NCBI GenBank assembly: GCA_029960905.1
Contig: JASBVU010000019.1
Coordinates: 1-12,236, forward strand
Length of the DNA stretch: 12,236 nucleotides
Origin: Thermoanaerobacterium sp.
GTDB taxonomy: Bacteria; Bacillota; Thermoanaerobacteria; Thermoanaerobacterales; Thermoanaerobacteraceae
Direction of reading: 5' to 3'
This document shows, piece after piece, positions 7,190-12,236 of the stretch; position 1 is the first letter of the stretch; each line of letters opens with the position of its first letter. The notes under the pieces were generated by a model. That model was given only the letters and a program-made list of their open reading frames with translations, did no database searches and was not told the origin of the DNA. The position numbers were made by a program, and so were the translations under genes.

Positions 7190-8158
7190 ATGTATGATGT
7201 TATAGCTTTAGGTGAGTTGCTGATTGATTTTACTCCTGCAGGGTTTTCTGATAATGGAAATACACTATTTGAAATGAATCCTGGGGGAGCACCTGCAAAT
7301 GTGTTAACTGCTGTTACAAAATTAGGAGGAAAAGGTGCTTTTATAGGTAAAGTAGGTGATGACCAATTTGGATATTTTTTAAAAAAAGTACTTGAAAATA
7401 ATCAAATTAATACTGACGGTTTAAAATTTACTACAAAAGAAAATACAACTTTTGCTTTTGTACATCTTGATGACAAAGGAGACAGAAGCTTTACTTTTTA
7501 TCGAAATCCGGGAGCTGACACAATGTTGGAAGAAGAGGATATTGAACTGGATTTAATAGAAAAAGGAAAAATATTTCATTTTGGGTCTTTATCTATGACA
7601 GATGAACCTTCGAGAAGTGCCACATTAAAAGCTATTGAATATGCAAAACAAAATAAAAAAATTATTTCATATGACCCAAATTGGAGACCACCTTTATGGG
7701 AAAATGAAACTGTTGCGAAAAAAGAAATTATTTTGGGATTACAATATGCAGATATAGTGAAATTATCTGAAGACGAACTACAATTTCTAACTGGAGAATC
7801 AAACTTGGAATATGGCAGTAAAACATTATTTGATATGGGGATAAAACTAGTTTTAGTAACTTTAGGAGCAAGTGGTTGCTATTATAGACATACATCGGGC
7901 ACAGGACATATACCTGCATATCGTGTAAATGTGGTAGATACAACAGGAGCTGGAGATGCTTTTTTAGGAGGAGTTCTTTATAATATATCAAAAATAGATT
8001 ATCCCATAGAGAAATTAAAAACTCAAGAACTCGAAAAAATTATTGACTTTGCTAATGCTACCGGTGGCCTATGTACAACTAAAAGAGGAGCAATTCCTGC
8101 AATGCCAACATTAGAAGAGGTAAAATATTTACTAGTACATGGTGTAAAATCGTTGTAA
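7190..8158 (+). CDS. scrK: Fructokinase, PfkB/ribokinase family
   Basis: A 322-residue cytoplasmic carbohydrate kinase that most likely phosphorylates fructose released by the GH32 enzyme to fructose 6-phosphate, using ATP. PfkB signatures are intact: NPGGAPANV at 30-38 (substrate side) and DTTGAGDAF at 250-258 with the anion hole and catalytic base Asp256. ALGELLIDFTP at the N-terminus is typical of fructokinases in this family. Length is normal. Start: ATG 7190 follows GGGGTG (7178-7183) by six bases; a GTG at 7181 lies within that ribosome site and is rejected. A weak stem (CACAG 7154-7158 with CTGTG) may partly mask the ribosome site. The gene follows GH32 by 66 bases on the same strand. 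Related kinases for other 2-keto sugars are possible, but the neighbourhood favours fructose. Confidence 0.88.
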   Translation: MYDVIALGELLIDFTPAGFSDNGNTLFEMNPGGAPANVLTAVTKLGGKGAFIGKVGDDQFGYFLKKVLENNQINTDGLKFTTKENTTFAFVHLDDKGDRSFTFYRNPGADTMLEEEDIELDLIEKGKIFHFGSLSMTDEPSRSATLKAIEYAKQNKKIISYDPNWRPPLWENETVAKKEIILGLQYADIVKLSEDELQFLTGESNLEYGSKTLFDMGIKLVLVTLGASGCYYRHTSGTGHIPAYRVNVVDTTGAGDAFLGGVLYNISKIDYPIEKLKTQELEKIIDFANATGGLCTTKRGAIPAMPTLEEVKYLLVHGVKSL

Positions 8159-8270
8159 AATATGCCATTAGTCCATATAAAAATTTTGTAGGCTAAATTA
8201 AGCGAAAGAAAGCGATTTTAATACACGCATTATCTCAATATGAAAACTTTAATTGTAATTACGATAAAGG

Positions 8271-8276
8271 TATAAT
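8271..8276 (+). promoter_or_regulatory. Candidate -10 box for the LacI-family gene
   Basis: TATAAT at 8271-8276 lies 40 bases before the regulator start. The -35 region is poor (TTTAAT at 17-base spacing). No convincing terminator was seen after fructokinase, so the regulator may be both read through and transcribed from here. No copy of the TGTCAA operator was found nearby. Confidence 0.4.
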
Positions 8277-8315
8277 AGAAGAGGAGATAAAAAGTAGTAA
8301 TAGAAGGTGATAGAT

Positions 8316-9290
8316 ATGCCAACTATAAAAGACGTAGCGAAAAAAGCAGGAGTTACTGTTACGACTGTATCAAGGGTTTTAAATAACAGAGGCTATATAA
8401 GCGAGGTAACGAGAAAAAAAGTCTATGAGGCGATGAAAGAATTAAATTACCAGCCTAACGAATTAGCAAGGTCCTTATACAGAAAAAAATCCTATTTAAT
8501 AGGTTTATTAATTCCCAATGTATCACACCCTTTTTTTGCAGAGTTGACAAGTTTCATAGAATATTACGCTTATCAAGAAGGTTATAAAATTTTGTTGTGC
8601 AATTCTGGGCAAGATAGTAGCAAGGAAAAAGAGTATATAGATATGCTGAAAAGACATCAAGTTGATGGTATAATTATTGGCAGTCATACCTTAGAAGCAG
8701 AGCAATATTTAAATGTGAAACTTCCTATAGTGGCAATTGATAGATATTATTCCAATATACCTTATGTAGCTTCAGACAATTATAAAGGTGGAATTTTGGC
8801 TACAAAACTTTTAATACAAAAGGGATGTAAAAAAATCGCTCACATAAGCGGACCATTGATTTTGAATACACCGGCAAATAACCGTTATAAAGCGTTCAAA
8901 GATGTAGCAACACAAGAGGGTGTGGAACATTACGTTGTAGAAACAAAATTAAATAGCTTTGAAATAGAAGAATTTAAAAAAATAGTAAGAGACCTTTTTA
9001 AAGAACATCCAGACATCGACGGGATATTTGCCAGTGGCGATTTAATCGCTGCTTCTGTAATAAGTGTGGCTAAAGAGTTAAATAAAAAAATACCTCAAGA
9101 TTTGAAAATTGTAGGTTATGATGATATAAATGTTGCTAATTTGGTAGTTCCCTCTTTAACAACCGTAAGACAACCAATTAAAGAAATAGCAAGAAAAGCT
9201 ATTGAACTGATATTACGCCAAATAGATGGTGAAAAGGTGGAAAAAGAAAATATTTTGCCTATAACTCTGATAGAGAGGGAGACTACGTAA
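8316..9290 (+). CDS. LacI-family transcriptional repressor of the sugar locus
   Basis: A 324-residue LacI/GalR-type regulator. The N-terminal helix-turn-helix TIKDVAKKAGVTVTTVSRVL (residues 3-22) and the hinge helix PNELARSL (47-54), with the CpG-intercalating Leu54, are canonical. The rest is the periplasmic-binding-like effector domain, ending with the conserved GYDDINVANLVVPSLTTVRQP segment. Start: ATG 8316 sits six bases after AGAAGGTGA; an upstream in-frame GTG at 8307 lies inside the ribosome site. It closes the transporter/GH32/fructokinase locus, so it most likely represses that operon through the CG-centred palindrome at 2441-2460 and is released by the imported sugar or a phosphorylated product. 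This assignment is inference from position and operator architecture. Confidence 0.9.
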   Translation: MPTIKDVAKKAGVTVTTVSRVLNNRGYISEVTRKKVYEAMKELNYQPNELARSLYRKKSYLIGLLIPNVSHPFFAELTSFIEYYAYQEGYKILLCNSGQDSSKEKEYIDMLKRHQVDGIIIGSHTLEAEQYLNVKLPIVAIDRYYSNIPYVASDNYKGGILATKLLIQKGCKKIAHISGPLILNTPANNRYKAFKDVATQEGVEHYVVETKLNSFEIEEFKKIVRDLFKEHPDIDGIFASGDLIAASVISVAKELNKKIPQDLKIVGYDDINVANLVVPSLTTVRQPIKEIARKAIELILRQIDGEKVEKENILPITLIERETT

Positions 9291-9313
9291 TTTTGACCTC
9301 TCTTGACTTTTTT
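9272..9313 (+). terminator. Possible terminator overlapping the end of the regulator gene
   Basis: AGAGAGG (9272-9278) can pair with CCTCTCT (9297-9303) across an 18-base loop containing the stop codon, followed by TTTTTT at 9308-9313. The long loop and the four-base gap before the T-run make it weak. Confidence 0.35.
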
Positions 9314-9332
9314 ATTCAATTAAATGTATAAT
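9303..9332 (+). promoter_or_regulatory. Candidate sigma-A promoter for bpsA
   Basis: TTGACT (9303-9308) and a perfect TATAAT (9327-9332) with an 18-base spacer lie about 100 bases before the bpsA start. A second TTGACT at 9353 has no good -10. An own promoter suggests bpsA is expressed independently of the sugar operon. Confidence 0.55.
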
Positions 9333-9433
9333 TTTATGTGCTGGCCTAAATATTGACTTAAATGGAATATACCCCTGTATGGTATTTTGAAGGTGTAAAA
9401 AGCTTGTAGAAATACTATTATGGGGGTGAGAAG

Positions 9434-10510
9434 ATGGAAAGTCTACAAGATATAGCGCACCAAATCTACCAAAGAACAGGGGTTATGACTTCCTCTAAGG
9501 ATGTGGAAAAAATATTGTCAGCTGCTGCAGCAACTCCGCATTTTTGGGAGATTATATCCTTATCTCAAAAACCTTTTTCAGTTGTAGCAGAAATAATTGA
9601 GTTACTACGTCAAAAAAATTTGTTGGAAGTTGAGAAAAATGGAGATATAAAATTTAATTCTAAAGGTTTAGAATATCTTGGGAGTCTTAAAATAGCTCCA
9701 AAAAGAACATATACTTGTCACGCGTGTGAAGGACGAGGGATAAACTTTTCTAAATTAGAAGACTTGATCAAAAAATTTGACCAAGTTACAGTAAATCGCC
9801 CAAAAGCTATTAGTGATTATGACCAAGGTTTTGTTACGACACAAACAGTGGTGGGCAGAATAGCTCTCATGGCTGAAAGAGGAGATTTAGAGGGGAAAAA
9901 GCTTTTAGTTTTAGGTGATGATGACCTTGTAAGTATAGCAGCAGGACTTTCAGGTATGCCAACGGAAATTGTTGTGATGGAAATAGATGATAGACTAGTG
10001 GAATATATCAATGAGGTGGCAAATAAATATAATATGCCTATAAAAGCCATGAAATACGATTTTAGAGACAAACTACCAGAGGAATATGTAGGGTATTTTG
10101 ATACTTTTATTACTGACCCGCCAGAGACTATAGAAGCTTTGGAAATTTGCATAGGAAGAGGGATTTCTGCTCTTTCCAAAGAAGGGTGTGCAGGGTATTT
10201 TGGACTGACGTTAATAGAGGCCTCATTGGAAAAGTGGAATGTTTTCCAGCAAATTTTAGCAAGTAAATTTAAAGTGGTAGTGACAGATATTATCCACGAC
10301 TTTAATCATTATGTAAATTGGGATTATCTTTTAAATACAGTAGGTAAACAATACGAATTTGTGCAAGTAGAGCCAAAACTTAATTGGTACAGGTCTTCTA
10401 TGTATCGTATAGAGACCTTAAAAGATTCAAAAGGAATTGAAAATGAATATAAACCTTGTGAATTATACGTAGACGAAGAAGCTTTAATATACAAAGGAGA
10501 CAAAGCATAG
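9434..10510 (+). CDS. bpsA: N4-bis(aminopropyl)spermidine synthase (branched-chain polyamine synthase)
   Basis: A 358-residue aminopropyltransferase of the BpsA (former DUF43) family. The family adds two aminopropyl groups from decarboxylated SAM to the secondary amine of spermidine, giving a branched polyamine that stabilises nucleic acids in thermophiles. Visible landmarks: an N-terminal winged-helix-like region (about 1-90), a CHAC pair (Cys95, Cys98) at the domain junction, the nucleotide-binding GDDDLVS motif at 161-167 whose acidic residues are catalytic in characterised archaeal BpsA, EIDDRLVEYI after it, and a DPPET motif at 228-232. Length matches the family. The start follows GGGGGTGAG directly. 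The gene stands alone between its own promoter and a hairpin terminator, with no speA/speE neighbours here. Family assignment is strong; the product in this organism is not shown by sequence. Confidence 0.88.
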   Translation: MESLQDIAHQIYQRTGVMTSSKDVEKILSAAAATPHFWEIISLSQKPFSVVAEIIELLRQKNLLEVEKNGDIKFNSKGLEYLGSLKIAPKRTYTCHACEGRGINFSKLEDLIKKFDQVTVNRPKAISDYDQGFVTTQTVVGRIALMAERGDLEGKKLLVLGDDDLVSIAAGLSGMPTEIVVMEIDDRLVEYINEVANKYNMPIKAMKYDFRDKLPEEYVGYFDTFITDPPETIEALEICIGRGISALSKEGCAGYFGLTLIEASLEKWNVFQQILASKFKVVVTDIIHDFNHYVNWDYLLNTVGKQYEFVQVEPKLNWYRSSMYRIETLKDSKGIENEYKPCELYVDEEALIYKGDKA

Positions 10511-10546
10511 GCTTCCATACTAATGTGGAGGCCTATATTTATTATT
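10507..10546 (+). terminator. Intrinsic terminator of bpsA
   Basis: ATAGGCTTCCA (10507-10517) pairs with TGGAGGCCTAT (10526-10536) as an 11-bp stem including one G-U, with an 8-base loop, beginning at the stop codon. The tail ATTTATTATT is T-rich but interrupted. Confidence 0.65.
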
Positions 10547-10573
10547 CAGTACAAGCACAAGACAAACTATAAA
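10545..10573 (+). promoter_or_regulatory. Weak candidate promoter before the small membrane peptide
   Basis: TTCAGT (10545-10550), 17 bases, TATAAA (10568-10573). The -35 matches only half of the consensus. The surrounding 10537-10621 stretch is very AT-rich, with ATATAAAA occurring twice, and shows nothing else. Confidence 0.25.
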
Positions 10574-10621
10574 ATCATATATAAAAACGAGTATATAAAA
10601 TTTTATGAAAAGAGTGATCGT

Positions 10622-10753
10622 ATGAAAGAAGAAAAAGAAGGATTAAATGCTTATTTGCTTGTAATTGTACTTTCGTTAATTCTCTATTTTGGTTTGGGTT
10701 ATGCAAGACCTGAAGAGCCAGCGATAATAATTTTTCCACTGCCAATAAGATGA
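10622..10753 (+). CDS. Small single-span membrane peptide (43 aa), unrecognised
   Basis: A short gene with ATG at 10622 after a modest AGAGTGAT ribosome site. The 43-residue product has a charged head (MKEEKEGLN), one hydrophobic span (AYLLVIVLSLILYFGLGYA) and a Pro-rich tail with PEEPAIIIFPLPI. The frame continues open upstream, but no better start is seen and the residues before it overlap the bpsA terminator. The next gene begins 27 bases later with a strong ribosome site, so the two may be one unit. Size and shape resemble small sporulation or stress membrane peptides of Bacillota, but no family is recognised. Confidence 0.5.
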   Translation: MKEEKEGLNAYLLVIVLSLILYFGLGYARPEEPAIIIFPLPIR

Positions 10754-10780
10754 CATAAAAGTTATAGGGGGAGAAAATAC

Positions 10781-11206
10781 ATGTTTTCATCGGATAATTT
10801 AGAATCCCAATTGAAAGATTTGATATTAAAGCTAGGATTAAAGGAAAATAGCGAAGAGGATGGTCAAAAAGAAAATAAGGAGGAGGATAAAAACGAAGAA
10901 GGTGGAGAACATCCTGATGTAGATGGAGGGAATGGTGATAAAGGGAATGGGGAAAATGGTGAAAAAGATAACACAGGTGGAAAAGGAGGAGATGAAAAAA
11001 AGAAGGGAGTCTTAACCCCTTCACAGATAATGGTTATTTTAGGTATACTTAGCGGAGCTTTGGAACCTATCTCAATAATTGTGGATAGAAATCAAAATGT
11101 GCAAATTGTTTTATCAGGTACATTGATAGAAAAAATAGAATCAAAAGAGGATACGCAACCCAAAGAAGGGGATTTTTTAGACAACGTAATAAAAGCTTTG
11201 CTTTAA
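10781..11206 (+). CDS. Unrecognised protein with acidic Gly/Asn-rich linker
   Basis: A 141-residue protein in three parts. An amphipathic N-terminal helix (about 1-20, NLESQLKDLILKLGL) is followed by a low-complexity, highly charged linker (about 21-75) rich in Glu, Lys, Asp, Gly and Asn, and then a compact C-terminal segment (76-118) with LTPSQIMVILGILSGALEP and VQIVLSGTLIEK. There is no signal peptide. The ATG at 10781 follows AGGGGGAG at good spacing. The linker DNA is purine-rich on this strand, which explains a long shadow frame opposite. It follows the 43-residue membrane peptide, so the pair may act together. No function is recognised. It converges with the methyltransferase gene with only 17 bases between. 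Confidence 0.65.
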   Translation: MFSSDNLESQLKDLILKLGLKENSEEDGQKENKEEDKNEEGGEHPDVDGGNGDKGNGENGEKDNTGGKGGDEKKKGVLTPSQIMVILGILSGALEPISIIVDRNQNVQIVLSGTLIEKIESKEDTQPKEGDFLDNVIKALL

Positions 11207-11223
11207 AAAGTGTAGTTCAAATA

Positions 11224-11853
11224 TCATTTTTTAGCGCTTATTACTATGAAGGAGCCTTTGCCAAAGCCATATCTTACAGGTTCTTTTTCTTTTATTTCAT
11301 CAAGTTTTTTAAAAATGGTCTGTGAGAAATTGAAATTTTTAAATCCTGCTTCGTAAAGCAATTCAACTATTTCACTTGTAGAATAAAACGTTGCTTCTTT
11401 GTAAAATAGACTTTTTTCTTTATTTGCTTGATATATTTTGCCAATTGTGCTCTCTTTATCTACAAAGCCTATTAAAATTGTACCGCTATTTTTAAGTACT
11501 CTAAAGCATTCTTTGAAAGATTTTAGCACATCATCTACAAAACATACAGTCGTCACCATTAAAACAAGGTCAAAAGAGTTGTCTTCAAACGGAAGATTTT
11601 CTGCTACTCCATCTACCACATTAAGACCCCGTTCTAGAGCTATTTTTCTCATTTGATAAGAAGGTTCTACTCCGCTTTTTATACCTAGAGGTACTGCAAA
11701 CTTTCCAGTTCCGATTCCTACTTCCAACCCTTTTTCAAATTTCGGCATAAGTAATTTTACAGCATCTAATTCCGATTGATAGGCATATTCATTTTTTTCA
11801 AACCATTCTTCATATCTGTCAAAATGTTTTTCAAAAGCAGATATTTTAGGCAT
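11224..11853 (-). CDS. Class I SAM-dependent methyltransferase (Methyltransf_11 type)
   Basis: A 209-residue cytoplasmic methyltransferase. Motif I is GLEVGIGTG (42-50), the acidic residue after strand 2 is Glu63 in GVEPS, and the post-II/III region shows DGVAENLPFEDNSFDLVLM (81-99), the typical UbiE/small-molecule methyltransferase pattern. A short N-terminal cap (FDRYEEWFEKNEYAYQSELDAV) precedes the Rossmann fold. The substrate cannot be told; relatives methylate small molecules or are annotated as generic type 11 enzymes. The start ATG (11853) is preceded on the minus strand by AGAAAGGA at about nine bases. It is transcribed from a divergent promoter about 130 bases upstream and converges with the acidic-linker gene. 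Confidence 0.85.
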   Translation of the reverse strand: MPKISAFEKHFDRYEEWFEKNEYAYQSELDAVKLLMPKFEKGLEVGIGTGKFAVPLGIKSGVEPSYQMRKIALERGLNVVDGVAENLPFEDNSFDLVLMVTTVCFVDDVLKSFKECFRVLKNSGTILIGFVDKESTIGKIYQANKEKSLFYKEATFYSTSEIVELLYEAGFKNFNFSQTIFKKLDEIKEKEPVRYGFGKGSFIVISAKK

Positions 11854-11980
11854 AATTTTTCATCCTTTCTGAAACTTTTTTCTACTTTTTCTTCTTGCCT
11901 TTCAAAACTCATAGGTTTATTCCTTGAAAGTCACACTTTAAAAGTCAAACACACTCTTTAATAAATCTTTTCTTGATTTC

Positions 11981-11989
11981 ATTATATCA
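11981..11989 (-). promoter_or_regulatory. Extended -10 promoter of the methyltransferase gene
   Basis: On the minus strand TG-A-TATAAT is present (TATAAT complement at 11981-11986, TG complement at 11988-11989), an extended -10 promoter with no good -35. The resulting leader of about 120 bases contains one inverted repeat, CTTTCAA (11899-11905) with TTGAAAG (11924-11930). No known riboswitch was recognised in it. Confidence 0.5.
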
Positions 11990-12034
11990 TATAACAGAAA
12001 TATACTGCACGCATATCATTTAGCTTTTACTACC

Positions 12035-12063
12035 TTGGAAAGTTTTTACATTTTGGGTATAAT
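12035..12063 (+). promoter_or_regulatory. Sigma-A promoter driving the fluoride riboswitch
   Basis: TTGGAA (12035-12040), 17 bases, and a perfect TATAAT (12058-12063). Predicted transcription start is near 12070, about 14 bases before the aptamer, as expected for a short riboswitch leader. It diverges from the methyltransferase promoter. Confidence 0.75.
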
Positions 12064-12083
12064 GATATTGACAATTGTATAAA

Positions 12084-12129
12084 AAGTGATGGAACTCACT
12101 TCAACCGCCGAAGGGCTGATAGTTCCTAC
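12084..12129 (+). ncRNA. Fluoride riboswitch aptamer (crcB motif)
   Basis: The sequence fits the crcB-motif consensus element by element. P1 is AAGTG (12084-12088) with CACTT (12097-12101), enclosing the loop ATGGAACT. This is followed by the invariant AACCGCC (12103-12109), a GAAG loop, GGCTGAT (12114-12120), then CCTAC (12125-12129). The ligand-dependent pseudoknot is visible as GGAACT (12091-12096) pairing with AGTTCC (12121-12126). The family binds one fluoride through Mg2+ ions and switches on genes for fluoride export (crcB/fluC, clcF) or fluoride-sensitive enzymes. AGTTCC is also the 5' strand of the following terminator, giving an ON switch: fluoride stabilises the pseudoknot and blocks termination. 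The controlled gene is not within the window; a group II intron lies directly after the switch. Confidence 0.9.
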
Positions 12130-12158
12130 TTGGTGTAAAAGCCAGTAGGAACTATTTT
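12121..12158 (+). terminator. Riboswitch terminator (expression platform)
   Basis: AGTTCCTACT (12121-12130) pairs perfectly with AGTAGGAACT (12144-12153), a 10-bp stem with a 13-base loop, followed by A-TTTT (12154-12158). Its 5' arm overlaps the aptamer pseudoknot strand, so the two structures exclude each other. The T-run is short and is cut off by the intron two bases later. Confidence 0.85.
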
Positions 12159-12160
12159 GC

Positions 12161-12236
12161 GTGCGCCCGGCATGGGCGATAACTAGGCGGTGAAAGTCCG
12201 CTGTGGGCTTGGTAGTGGGAACCACTAGCCAAGAGC
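12161..12236 (+). mobile_element. Group II intron, 5' end (probably class IIC), truncated by window edge
   Basis: The boundary GTGCG (12161-12165) matches the group II 5' consensus GUGYG. It is followed by domain I helices: CGCCC (12164-12168) with GGGCG (12174-12178) around GGCAT, then GCGG (12187-12190) with CCGC (12198-12201) around the conserved TGAAAGT, and TTGGTAGTGG (12209-12218) with CCACTA-G-CCAA (12222-12232) around GAA. The string GCCCGGCATGGG is characteristic of bacterial introns such as that of Oceanobacillus iheyensis. Insertion seven bases after a terminator hairpin is the target preference of class IIC. The rest of the ribozyme and any reverse transcriptase/maturase lie outside the window, so activity and full length are unknown. 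Confidence 0.85.

Noticed and set aside
8159..8200. Terminator after fructokinase
   Set aside because: Only a bulged TTAG..CC/GGCTAA pairing was found, with no T-run; read-through into the regulator gene is at least as likely.
8250..8261. TAATTGTAATTA as an autoregulatory operator of the repressor
   Set aside because: It is short, AT-only in its arms and lacks the central CG; expected often by chance in this DNA.
9817..10179. 120-residue minus-strand frame inside bpsA
   Set aside because: It overlaps the conserved catalytic region of bpsA and is Ser/Thr-rich low complexity without a ribosome site.
10575..11024. 149-residue minus-strand frame rich in His and Leu
   Set aside because: It is a shadow of the purine-rich acidic linker gene; the composition is explained by the complement of Glu/Lys/Gly codons.
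11899..11930. Hairpin in the methyltransferase leader as a riboswitch
   Set aside because: It is a single 7-bp inverted repeat without any conserved aptamer core or terminator tail.
12068..12073. TTGACA as a -35 box
   Set aside because: No -10 lies 16-18 bases downstream; that DNA is the riboswitch P1 stem. The TTGGAA/TATAAT pair upstream is better.
12103..12116. ACCGCCGAAGG resembles part of a glycine riboswitch
   Set aside because: The flanking glycine-aptamer elements are absent, whereas every conserved block of the fluoride crcB motif, including the pseudoknot, is present.

Overview
The window looks like the chromosome of a thermophilic, low-GC Gram-positive anaerobe of the Thermoanaerobacter type. 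This is inferred from the AT-rich codon use, strong AGGAGG-type ribosome sites, use of TTG and GTG starts, consensus TTGACA/TATAAT promoters, and a branched-chain polyamine synthase typical of thermophiles. No database search was possible, so the genus is a judgement.

Layout from left to right: (1) the 3' end of a HEAT-repeat protein, overlapped by an MFS transporter gene (TTG start) and followed by a protein with two PH-like halves; all three lie on the + strand. (2) A regulated carbohydrate locus: a perfect sigma-A promoter whose -35 is embedded in a LacI-type palindromic operator, then a lipoprotein sugar-binding protein, an intercistronic hairpin, two CUT1-type ABC permeases, a cytoplasmic GH32 beta-fructosidase, a PfkB-type fructokinase and a LacI-family repressor. 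Together they suggest uptake of intact sucrose or short fructans, intracellular hydrolysis, and phosphorylation of the released fructose. The ATPase of the transporter is not encoded here. (3) N4-bis(aminopropyl)spermidine synthase (BpsA) with its own promoter and terminator. (4) Two small unrecognised proteins: a 43-residue single-span membrane peptide and an acidic, Gly/Asn-rich linker protein. (5) A SAM-dependent methyltransferase on the - strand.

(6) The right edge is the most remarkable part. Divergent from the methyltransferase, a consensus promoter leads into a clear fluoride (crcB-motif) riboswitch aptamer. Its pseudoknot strand is shared with a perfect 10-bp terminator hairpin. Seven bases after that hairpin a group II intron begins (GTGCG, domain I helices visible) and runs off the window. 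The intron position, just 3' of a terminator stem-loop, is the hallmark of group IIC introns. It puts the intron, and whatever fluoride-export gene lies beyond it, under a fluoride-gated terminator.

No tRNA, rRNA or CRISPR array was seen. No gene-free stretch exceeds about 310 bases; the longest (11854-12160) is filled by the methyltransferase leader, the divergent promoters and the riboswitch.
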